Shown here piece by piece: positions 7,335 through 13,510 of a DNA stretch of 13,510 bases. Positions within the stretch are counted from its first letter, which is position 1, and each line of letters opens with the position of its first letter. This DNA comes from Deltaproteobacteria bacterium (GTDB taxonomy: Bacteria > JAUYMQ01): positions 1 through 13,510 of the forward strand of contig JAUYMQ010000366.1 in assembly GCA_030698575.1 (NCBI GenBank), read 5' to 3'. The notes below the pieces were generated by a model. It was not told the origin of the DNA. It worked only from the letters and a program-made list of their open reading frames with translations, and ran no database searches. The position numbers and the translations under genes were made by a program.

Positions 7335-8015
7335 ATGAATGCAGGGGGGCCGCCATCCAGACGAATTGGCTCATGGAACCTATCGCTCTGCGCCGCCGCC
7401 GCGCTCTTGCTGATCGCCGCGGGTTGCGGCGGTGGGGAGCAAGTGACCGAGCCGCCTGCCGATGAGGGCGTGGTCGAGGAGCCGGCGTCCCCGGAGGCCG
7501 CACAGGAGCCCGCGCCCGTCGCGGAGGGCGGCATCCAGGAAGAGAGTCTTCAACCCGACCGAGGAGACCCCGGGCGTGCGACTGCGAGCGCCAGGATCGA
7601 GCCCCGAAGCGGCAGCAGCCTCTCGGGTGCGGCCGGCTTCGAGCAAACAGCTGACGGCGTGCGCGTCGTCGTCAAGGTTTCCGGCGCCAAGCCGGGTGAC
7701 CACGGCGTCCATATCCACGAGATCGGTGACTGCAGCGCCGACGATGCATCCTCCGCGGGCGGTCATTTCAACCCCGCCGGTGTCGCCCATGGCGCCCCGG
7801 GGGCTGCCGAGCACCACCCGGGAGACTTCGGCAACATCACGATCGCCGCGGATGGCTCCGGCACCCTCGAGCTCATCACCCAGGGCGTGACGCTCGGCGA
7901 CGGGGCATCGGCGATTGTCGGACGCGCGATTGTCGTCCACGCAGACCCGGACGACCTCTCGAGCCAGCCCTCGGGCAATGCCGGCGCCAGGATTGGCTGC
8001 GGTCTCATAAGATGA
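7335..8015 (+). CDS. sodC: Cu/Zn superoxide dismutase, lipoprotein
   Basis: A 226-residue enzyme that dismutates superoxide in the envelope. Seen: a basic N-terminus, a hydrophobic stretch and a lipobox-like AAGC with Cys31. An acidic, Pro/Glu-rich tether (about 34-80) follows, then a complete SOD domain. Metal ligands are all present: HIH (His126, His128), SAGGHFNP (His144), His152, HHPGDFGN (His160/161, Asp164) and VVHADPDD (His202). The disulfide pair Cys133 and Cys222 and the active-site Arg219 in GARIGCGLI are also intact. Start ATG 7335 has GGGAG 7 nt upstream. The same frame is open far upstream, but the lipoprotein signal fixes this start. It is transcribed alone, divergent from the exonuclease and followed by a strong terminator. 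Confidence 0.95.
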   Translation: MNAGGPPSRRIGSWNLSLCAAAALLLIAAGCGGGEQVTEPPADEGVVEEPASPEAAQEPAPVAEGGIQEESLQPDRGDPGRATASARIEPRSGSSLSGAAGFEQTADGVRVVVKVSGAKPGDHGVHIHEIGDCSADDASSAGGHFNPAGVAHGAPGAAEHHPGDFGNITIAADGSGTLELITQGVTLGDGASAIVGRAIVVHADPDDLSSQPSGNAGARIGCGLIR

Positions 8016-8030
8016 TACGCCTCCAGCCAG

Positions 8031-8062
8031 ACGCCCCGCCCCTCGCGGCGGGGCGTTTGTTT
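8031..8062 (+). terminator. Rho-independent terminator after sodC
   Basis: A perfect 10-bp stem ACGCCCCGCC / GGCGGGGCGT (8031-8040 and 8047-8056) with a 6-nt loop, followed by a T-rich run (TTGTTT). It starts 15 nt after the sodC stop and separates it from the PBP gene. Confidence 0.85.
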
Positions 8063-8180
8063 GAAGCGCCGGCAAATTGCGCCTCTCCCCGTCGAAGGTT
8101 CCGGCGCACCCGCCGTCAACCCGAGGCGGCGTCCCCCCGCGAGCCCTGAGCGTTCCCCCCGGAGACCGCGGCCACTCTTC

Positions 8181-10562
8181 ATGAAGAAGCGCACGAAAAA
8201 ACAGAAACGCACCCGGCAAAGCCGTCTGGGGCGGTGGCTGCGCCTAGGGCTGCTGGCGATCGCGCTGCTCGCGATCGCCGCGCTGGCGCTCCAGTTCTAC
8301 GTCCTCGAGCGACGGCTCGACGAGCGCCTCCAGGCGGGCTTCGGCCAGGGAGGTCCCCGCTTCTACACCGATCGCCTTCGAATCGTCCCAGGCCTCGACC
8401 TCGAGCGAGCGGGCGTGCTCGACCGCATCGAGAGGCTTCGCTACCGGCGCGACCCGGACCTTGCGGACCCGGGTACCTGGCGGCAGCGGAAGGGGGTCAT
8501 CGAGATCTACCTCCGTGGGTTCACCGACCCGCAGGGATCGATCCCCGCGCGTCTTGCCGTCATCGAGAACGAGGGCGGCAGGGTCAGAAGAATCGTCGAT
8601 CGAAACGACGGAGCCGAGCGGCGACAGGCCACGCTGGAGCCGCTGATGCTCGACGTAACCTGGAATGGCAGCTGGCAGGCGCGACGTCCCGTGCGTCTCG
8701 CGAAGCTCCCCCCCCACGTGCCGGAGGCGGTGCTGGCTGCGGAAGACGCACGTTTCTATCACCACCCCGGGATCGATCTGATCGGAGTGCTTCGCGCCAT
8801 GGTCGTGAACCTTCGCGCCGGCGAAATCCGCGAAGGCGCGAGCACGATCACCCAGCAGCTCGCCAAAAATTTATTTCTTACGCCCGAGCGCGCCTGGCGC
8901 AGGAAAGCGAAGGAGGCGATCCTCGCCTGGATGATCGAGGACCGCCTTACCAAGAAAGAGATCCTCGAGTGGTACCTGAACGAGGTCTACCTGGGGCGTG
9001 ACGGGGCGGCGAGCATCGTCGGCGTCGGGCAGGCGGCAAGCTCTTTCTTCGACAAGCAGGCGTCCGAACTCACCATCGCCGAGGCCGCGACCATCGCCAG
9101 CGTCATCTCGGCGCCAAACCCCAATTCTCCGCTCCGGGCGCCGGAGCGGGCGCGCAAGCGCCGCGATCGGGTCATCCGGAACATGGGCGAGGCAGGCTTC
9201 ATCACCGCCGCGCAGGCTTCGGCCGAGGCGAAGAGCCCGCTCCGCGTGGCCATCGGCGGCAGGGCAACGCTCGAGGCCCCCTTCTTTCTCGCGCAGGCCC
9301 TCCGCGAGGCCGGAGCGCTACTGGGCCGCGACACGCTATCCGGCGATCCGCTCGACATCTACACCACGCTCGATGTCTCGATGCAGGCGGCTTCCGAGTC
9401 CGCCGTCCGCCAGTCGCTCGCCCGTCTCGAGACGGATCATCCGTTCCTGAAAAAGGGCGAGGCGCCTCTGGAGGGCGCCCTGGCAATCGTCGGTACGCGC
9501 GACGGCGCCGTCGCGGCCCTCGTCGGCGGACGCGATTTTTCACGCCGCCCCTTCGACCGGGCGGCGACCGCCAGTCGACAGTCGGGCTCGACCTTCAAGC
9601 CCTTCGTCTACCTCGCGGCCTTCGAGTCGCACCCGCGAGACCTGACCCCCTCCAGCCCGCTCGAGGACGCCCCCGTCTCGGTTCGCGCCAGCGGCAAGAT
9701 CTGGCAGCCCGCGAACTACGATGGTCGATTTCGCGGGACGGTCACCGTCAGATATGCGCTCGAGCGCTCGCTGAACGTGCCCACCGTGCGCCTCGCGCAA
9801 CGGACGGGGATCGCCGACGTGGCGCGCACAGCCGCCGCCGCCGGGTGGGGCGGCGATCTCCCCCGCGTCCCGGCGCTCGCGCTCGGTGTTGCGGAAACGA
9901 GTCTGGTCGACCTCGCCGGCGCCTACACCGTCTTCCCGATGCTTGGAACCGCAGTGAAGCCCCATCTGCTCTGGGGCGTCACCGACGCCGGTGGAAACGT
10001 GATCGCGCGCCGCGCCGTCGAGACGCACGCGGTCGCCGATCCGCGCGCGACTTATCTCGTGCACCACATTCTGGAAGGAGTCGTTGATCGCGGCACCGCG
10101 CGCTCCCTCCGCGCCCGCGGTTTCACGCGCCCACTTGCGGGCAAGACCGGCACCACCAACGATTACCGCGACGCCTGGTTCGTGGGCTATACGCCCGATC
10201 TCGTCGCCGCCGCCTGGGTGGGGTACGACGACGGGCGGCCTATGCGACTCCCCTCCTCTTCCACCGCGCTGCCGCTCTGGGCGTCCGCCATGGGGCCGAT
10301 CCTCGACAGCCGCCCACCGCTGAGCTTCACGGTGCCGTCCGGAATCTCGTTCCGCCGCGTGGATCCGCAGAGCGGCCTTCTGCCGGCGCGGGAATGCCCG
10401 GCCACAATTCTCGAAGCCTTCGTCGAGGGAACCGAGCCGCGGGTCGACTGCCGGCGGAGGTCCGACCTGCGCACGGCCCGCGCCCCCGCGCCGACACCGG
10501 ACACTGAGGTCGAGCGAGTCATGAACAACTGGGTCAACAAGATATTCGGAATCTTCAGGTAG
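8181..10562 (+). CDS. mrcB: Bifunctional penicillin-binding protein 1B (class A PBP)
   Basis: A 793-residue inner-membrane peptidoglycan synthase. Seen: a basic cytoplasmic tail, one transmembrane helix (about 19-42), a UB2H-like domain (about 59-150, FYTDRLRIVPG to LRGFTDPQG), then a GT51 glycosyltransferase with AAEDARFYHHPGIDL (catalytic Glu188) and EGASTITQQLAKNLFL. The transpeptidase follows with SxxK Ser470-Lys473 (SGSTFKP), SxN at 530-532 (SLN) and KTG at 655-657. All catalytic residues are present. UB2H is typical of PBP1B and in E. coli contacts the activator LpoB; no activator gene is nearby. The start ATG 8181 is preferred over in-frame TTG 8061, because the latter lies in the sodC terminator and would add an Arg/Pro-rich 40-residue extension before the membrane anchor. 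The ribosome site is weak and no promoter is obvious in the 118-bp leader. Confidence 0.93.
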   Translation: MKKRTKKQKRTRQSRLGRWLRLGLLAIALLAIAALALQFYVLERRLDERLQAGFGQGGPRFYTDRLRIVPGLDLERAGVLDRIERLRYRRDPDLADPGTWRQRKGVIEIYLRGFTDPQGSIPARLAVIENEGGRVRRIVDRNDGAERRQATLEPLMLDVTWNGSWQARRPVRLAKLPPHVPEAVLAAEDARFYHHPGIDLIGVLRAMVVNLRAGEIREGASTITQQLAKNLFLTPERAWRRKAKEAILAWMIEDRLTKKEILEWYLNEVYLGRDGAASIVGVGQAASSFFDKQASELTIAEAATIASVISAPNPNSPLRAPERARKRRDRVIRNMGEAGFITAAQASAEAKSPLRVAIGGRATLEAPFFLAQALREAGALLGRDTLSGDPLDIYTTLDVSMQAASESAVRQSLARLETDHPFLKKGEAPLEGALAIVGTRDGAVAALVGGRDFSRRPFDRAATASRQSGSTFKPFVYLAAFESHPRDLTPSSPLEDAPVSVRASGKIWQPANYDGRFRGTVTVRYALERSLNVPTVRLAQRTGIADVARTAAAAGWGGDLPRVPALALGVAETSLVDLAGAYTVFPMLGTAVKPHLLWGVTDAGGNVIARRAVETHAVADPRATYLVHHILEGVVDRGTARSLRARGFTRPLAGKTGTTNDYRDAWFVGYTPDLVAAAWVGYDDGRPMRLPSSSTALPLWASAMGPILDSRPPLSFTVPSGISFRRVDPQSGLLPARECPATILEAFVEGTEPRVDCRRRSDLRTARAPAPTPDTEVERVMNNWVNKIFGIFR

Positions 10563-10585
10563 GTTTTTATGAAACGAAGCGTCGC

Positions 10586-11248
10586 CTAAACGCGAGCAAC
10601 GGGGGCGACGAAATACAGCAGGGCCAGGAAGTGCGAGAGGCTGCCGGCGATGACCAGCAGGTGGAAAACCTCGTGGTAGCCGAACACGCCCGGTACGGGA
10701 TTGGGCCGCCGGAGTCCGTAGATGATCGCCCCCACCGTGTAGGAAACCCCGCCCAGAACAACGAGCCCCATCGCCGCCGGCCGGAGCCCTGCGGCCAGTC
10801 CTTCGATATCCACCAGCGCGATGTAGCTCACGGCCAGATAAAGAGGCACGGTGACCCAGCGCGGGAGCCGGGGAAACAGGAGCTTCGTGGCCACCCCCCC
10901 CAGCGCCGCACCCCAGGCCAGTGATAGCATCGTCAGCCTGGCCGAACCTTCAAGCGCATGCACACAGAAAGGCGTATAAGTCCCTGCGATGAGAACGAAA
11001 ATCATGGAGTGGTCGAGTCGGCGGAAAAAACCGTAGAGCTTCCCGCTCCACTCGCCGAGGTGGTAGGTGGCGCTGCTCGTGTACAACCCGATGAGGCTGG
11101 CCGCGAACACCATCATCGAGACCTGTTTCCCCGGATCCCCCACAGAAGCCTGCCAGAGGAGGACCGCACCGGCCACGCTTGCCACGGCCCCGAATGCGTG
11201 CGAAACGCCCCGGAACCTGGGACGCCGGTTCGAATGACCCAACTGCAT
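10586..11248 (-). CDS. hlyIII: HlyIII/PAQR family membrane protein (hemolysin III homologue)
   Basis: A 220-residue, seven-helix membrane protein. Seen: the family metal-site motifs SSATYH (Ser59, His63), LDHSMIF (Asp79, His80) and GYHEVFHLLVIAGSLSHF (His192, His196, His206), with hydrophobic helices throughout. Related eukaryotic PAQR receptors bind zinc through one Asp and three His and show ceramidase-type activity. Bacterial members are linked to membrane-energy or lipid homeostasis, and the haemolysin label is historical. The start ATG 11248 has only a weak ribosome site. It converges with the PBP gene with a 23-bp gap and no clear hairpin between them. A well-matched promoter lies upstream, so it is probably monocistronic. 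Confidence 0.92.
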   Translation of the reverse strand: MQLGHSNRRPRFRGVSHAFGAVASVAGAVLLWQASVGDPGKQVSMMVFAASLIGLYTSSATYHLGEWSGKLYGFFRRLDHSMIFVLIAGTYTPFCVHALEGSARLTMLSLAWGAALGGVATKLLFPRLPRWVTVPLYLAVSYIALVDIEGLAAGLRPAAMGLVVLGGVSYTVGAIIYGLRRPNPVPGVFGYHEVFHLLVIAGSLSHFLALLYFVAPVARV

Positions 11249-11296
11249 CGGACAGCTTCTTTCGGTCAGGTGCGAGCGGGAATGCTCCGATCGCCC

Positions 11297-11331
11297 GGGC
11301 GCTGGAAGGTCCGGCGCCCCTGGGAAGGGGC
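11297..11331 (-). promoter_or_regulatory. Two mutually exclusive hairpins in the hlyIII leader
   Basis: GCCCCT-GGGA-AGGGGC (11316-11331) forms a perfect 6-bp stem with a 4-base loop. GGGCGC (11297-11302) pairs instead with GCGCCC (11314-11319), using the same bases. Both would lie at the 5' end of the predicted transcript. Alternative folding could affect expression, but GC-rich DNA makes such pairs by chance. The rest of 11249-11503 holds nothing else I can support. Confidence 0.25.
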
Positions 11332-11335
11332 CTCC

Positions 11336-11364
11336 GTATTACACGGGGGCGCCCTACGGGTCAA
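11336..11364 (-). promoter_or_regulatory. Sigma-70 type promoter of the hlyIII gene
   Basis: The minus strand reads TTGACC (11364-11359), a 17-bp spacer, then TAATAC (11341-11336). Both hexamers are close to consensus at ideal spacing, in a GC-rich background. A start near 11329 gives a leader of about 80 nt. Confidence 0.6.
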
Positions 11365-11503
11365 TCGCTGATTTGCGCCGGGCGCGGGAAAGCTACGCTC
11401 GCGTGGCACCGTAACAACCCCGGATGCCTGGTTTTGACAGGCGCCGCGCGGAGAATACACCGCCCGCGTCGCCGTTCCTCTCCTCCGGTGACACGGTGGT
11501 GCT

Positions 11504-12619
11504 CTACCATGGCGACGAGGGCTCCGGCGTTTCCTGAGCGACGAGACGGGCCACTGCCGCCGCGAGAATCTTTCCCATCCGGGCCGCCCCATCTTTGCCG
11601 AGGTGATGGCCCACCGGGCCGAACCAGCTTTCGCCTTCCGGCAGCTTGATCGAAGCCAGATCAACGAATGGCGCTTCCTCCCGCGCGCAAACCTCCACGA
11701 GCCGCGCGTTCAGGACGGGCAGTTCAGGATCCTCCTTTTCGCTCCACACCGGCATGGTCACAAAGAGAGGCGTCACTCCGAACTTCCGGGCCGCCTCGAT
11801 CATGAGAAGGATGTTCCGCTCGTAGTCATCCGCTGCCCGCGACAGGATCACCGGGTACTCGGCCGACGCGCGCAATCTGGCTCGCTTTTCACGAAGCGAT
11901 TGCCCGGGAACAAAATCTTCGAGCCGGTTCCGGAGCGGCTGGCCCACGGTTTTGACGCCGAATCCCTTCAGGAACAGCGCCAGTCTGGAGCGGAGGACAG
12001 GCGGGGAGCTGTCCAGTTCTCCGAGGCGGACCGGGTCCGGGCGCGAGAACGCCTGGAAAAGAGCCTCGGCGTATCTCGAATCGCCGACCTGCTCCACGCT
12101 CAGGATTGATCCGTACCTCGCCAGGCGATCCGCGTCATTGATGCCGGTAAAGATGACAGCGACGTCGATCCCCACCGGGCCGGCAAGCTCGTTCAGGTGG
12201 GCCAGGTAGTGCGCCGACGCCGTGCCCGCCATTCCCGCGTTCGCCACCTGCCCCGGGCGCCCGCCCCCCAGGGCGTTCAACTCGACCTCGAGTCGGTACG
12301 GCCAGGATTCCTCCTCCGGCACCTCCGCGGACTCCGTCGCACTCCCGCCGAGAGTCACGATGCGCAGCGCACCCTCGCGGAAATCACGACCGCGCAGGCC
12401 CCAGCCGTTCGTGCGGAAGGGAGCCCCCAGAGCCTTGCTGTAGTGGTACGGCGGGCGGATGTAGGAGCGCCCGGGCTCGCCCAGATAGCGGCTTCCGAAC
12501 AGCCGCAGGAACGCCTCTCCGAAGACGGCCGCGTAGATGACGCCCGCCGCCACCAACGCGATGGTTGCCACGCCCGGACGCGTTCGCGCCGCGCTAGAAC
12601 TGGAAGTAGATGAATTCAT
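11504..12619 (-). CDS. SGNH-hydrolase-like membrane-anchored protein, partner of MBOAT acyltransferase
   Basis: A 371-residue protein from ATG 12619. Seen: one N-terminal transmembrane or signal segment (about 17-36, VATIALVAAGVIYAAVFGEA), then an SGNH/GDSL-like domain with block I VTLGGSATE (Ser93), NAGMAG (126-131) and block III FTGINDADR (Asn161). A C-terminal GHHLGKDG (His338/His339) follows. The Asp normally three residues before the catalytic His is not evident. In AlgJ/AlgX-, PatB- and DltD-like systems such proteins take the acyl group from the MBOAT partner and place it on a polysaccharide outside the membrane; this role is inferred from context. The start overlaps the last codons of the MBOAT gene, implying coupling. 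GTG near 12573 is an alternative start; the longer open frame to 12868 would only read MBOAT sequence out of frame. Confidence 0.82.
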   Translation of the reverse strand: MNSSTSSSSAARTRPGVATIALVAAGVIYAAVFGEAFLRLFGSRYLGEPGRSYIRPPYHYSKALGAPFRTNGWGLRGRDFREGALRIVTLGGSATESAEVPEEESWPYRLEVELNALGGGRPGQVANAGMAGTASAHYLAHLNELAGPVGIDVAVIFTGINDADRLARYGSILSVEQVGDSRYAEALFQAFSRPDPVRLGELDSSPPVLRSRLALFLKGFGVKTVGQPLRNRLEDFVPGQSLREKRARLRASAEYPVILSRAADDYERNILLMIEAARKFGVTPLFVTMPVWSEKEDPELPVLNARLVEVCAREEAPFVDLASIKLPEGESWFGPVGHHLGKDGAARMGKILAAAVARLVAQETPEPSSPW

Positions 12620-13510
12620 GGCCGCCCAGGTTCCCGAGGAACCAGATGGAGCAGTACATATAAAGGTAGAGCGAGGCGCGCGCCCAGGGCGACCGCACCT
12701 GCTGCAGCACCAGGAGGTCGTCGCGCCAGGCCTGGACCAGTTGCACGATGAGCAGGAAAGCGACGAGCAGGACGAGCCGCGAGAGGTAGTAGCTTCCCCG
12801 CGGCGTCCAGCTGACCCCGTTTCCGATCGCGGAAAGAATGCCCCCCGCCTCCGCCAGCGAGTCGGCACGGAAGATCAGCCAGCCGAAGCAGACCAGGTGG
12901 AAGGTCGCGAGCACGCGCACGCCGCGCGAGACGGCCTCCGCTATCCCGGTACGCGCCGCGAACATGACATCGAGCACCGGGCGGCAAAGCCTGTGAACCA
13001 CCAGGAGGGCTCCGTGGTAGCCGCCCCAAAGCACGAAGGTCCAGGCCGCGCCGTGCCAGAGCCCGCCCAGAAGCATGGTGATCATCAGGTTCACATGCGT
13101 CCGGGCTGTCCCTCCCCGATTTCCGCCGAGCGGGATGTAGAGATAGTCGCGAAGCCAGGCCGAGAGGCTGATATGCCAGCGCCGCCAGAATTCGGTGGGG
13201 TTGAGGGCGAAGTAAGGGAGGTGGAAATTGGCGAAAAGGTTGAAGCCGAGAATTCTCCCGAGGCCCCGAGCGACGTCGGTGTAGCCCGAGAAATCGCAAT
13301 AGATCTGAAAAGCGAATGCGTAGACTGCCATCAGCGCGCTGAGTCCATCGAGGGGACCCGGTCCTTCGAAGACGCTCGTAACGATCTCGGCGAGATTGTC
13401 GGCGATGTACATCTTCTTGAAGAGGCCCCAGGAGATGAGCAGCGCCCCGTCGCTGAGCCCCTCCCGCGTGACCTGCCGGGGCACGCGCACCTGCGGAAGC
13501 ATGTGCCAGG
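12594..13510 (-). CDS. AlgI-type MBOAT family O-acyltransferase (N-terminus beyond window)
   Basis: The C-terminal 305 or so residues of a polytopic membrane O-acyltransferase; the frame is open through the right edge. Seen: WGLFKKMYIADNLA, a core with QIYCDFSGYTD and FWRRWHISLSAWLRDYLYIPLGGN, the invariant His in LLGGLWHGAAWT, and a second His in GGYHGALL. The protein ends in FIYFQF, a terminus common in AlgI homologues. Known relatives (AlgI, PatA, DltB) move acyl groups, usually acetyl or D-alanyl, across the membrane for polymer modification. The overlap with the SGNH-like gene supports an O-acetylation pair. The polymer is unknown because no glycan synthesis gene is visible. Codon use matches neighbouring genes. 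Confidence 0.93.
   Translation of the reverse strand, partial: WHMLPQVRVPRQVTREGLSDGALLISWGLFKKMYIADNLAEIVTSVFEGPGPLDGLSALMAVYAFAFQIYCDFSGYTDVARGLGRILGFNLFANFHLPYFALNPTEFWRRWHISLSAWLRDYLYIPLGGNRGGTARTHVNLMITMLLGGLWHGAAWTFVLWGGYHGALLVVHRLCRPVLDVMFAARTGIAEAVSRGVRVLATFHLVCFGWLIFRADSLAEAGGILSAIGNGVSWTPRGSYYLSRLVLLVAFLLIVQLVQAWRDDLLVLQQVRSPWARASLYLYMYCSIWFLGNLGGHEFIYFQF

Noticed and set aside
8061-8180. TTG start for the PBP gene, adding 40 residues
   Set aside because: The TTG lies within the sodC terminator tail, and the extension is Arg/Pro-rich before a normal basic tail and membrane helix starting at 8181.
11426-11442. Hairpin GCCTG-N7-CAGGC as a terminator for the MBOAT/SGNH unit
   Set aside because: Only 5 bp of stem and no T run on the transcript strand.
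11434-11460. TTGACA on the plus strand as a promoter
   Set aside because: No suitable -10 box at 16-18 bp, and no plus-strand gene downstream.
12620-12868. N-terminal extension of the SGNH-like gene
   Set aside because: This part is the MBOAT gene read in another frame and is Ser/Arg/Cys-rich low-complexity sequence.

Overview
The window is a high-GC bacterial chromosome segment with short intergenic gaps. Strong GC3 bias produces many long antisense reading frames. A lipid-anchored Cu/Zn superoxide dismutase, a PBP1B-type transpeptidase with a UB2H-like domain, and a large exported protein with PA14-like and thrombospondin type 3 repeats point to a diderm. It is plausibly a Myxococcota/Desulfobacterota-like or related environmental lineage, but no marker fixes the taxon. 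No rRNA, tRNA, CRISPR array, transposase or phage gene was seen.

Layout, left to right. (1) Positions 1-2985, minus strand: a very large exported protein running off the left edge. Its signal-peptide end and the rest of the protein lie in different frames, so it carries a one-base frameshift near 2776. (2) About 245 bp of intergenic DNA rich in inverted repeats, with a sigma-54-like -24/-12 element. (3) Positions 3231-7097, minus strand: a tight four-gene unit. In transcription order it encodes a DEDDh exonuclease with an ExoX-like C-terminal module, a PLP D-amino-acid deaminase/aldolase-like enzyme, a GMC flavin oxidoreductase with a four-cysteine cluster, and a small gluconate-dehydrogenase-subunit-3-like partner. 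(4) Positions 7335-10562, plus strand: sodC followed by a strong terminator, then a class A penicillin-binding protein. (5) Positions 10586-11248, minus strand: an HlyIII/PAQR membrane protein with its own good sigma-70-like promoter. (6) Positions 11504-13510, minus strand: an SGNH-hydrolase-like protein translationally overlapped with an AlgI-type MBOAT O-acyltransferase cut by the right edge.

How the genes fit together. The MBOAT/SGNH pair looks like an exopolysaccharide or cell-wall O-acetylation module. sodC and the PBP are ordinary envelope functions. The GMC protein and its small partner probably form one redox enzyme of unknown substrate. The PLP gene next to them suggests a small catabolic pathway, with the exonuclease as an unrelated first cistron. 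Nothing here is clearly a new defence or mobile system. The items most worth a second look are the frameshifted multidomain exported protein, the GMC Cys cluster with a partner that lacks a Tat signal, and the palindrome-rich regulatory region between them.
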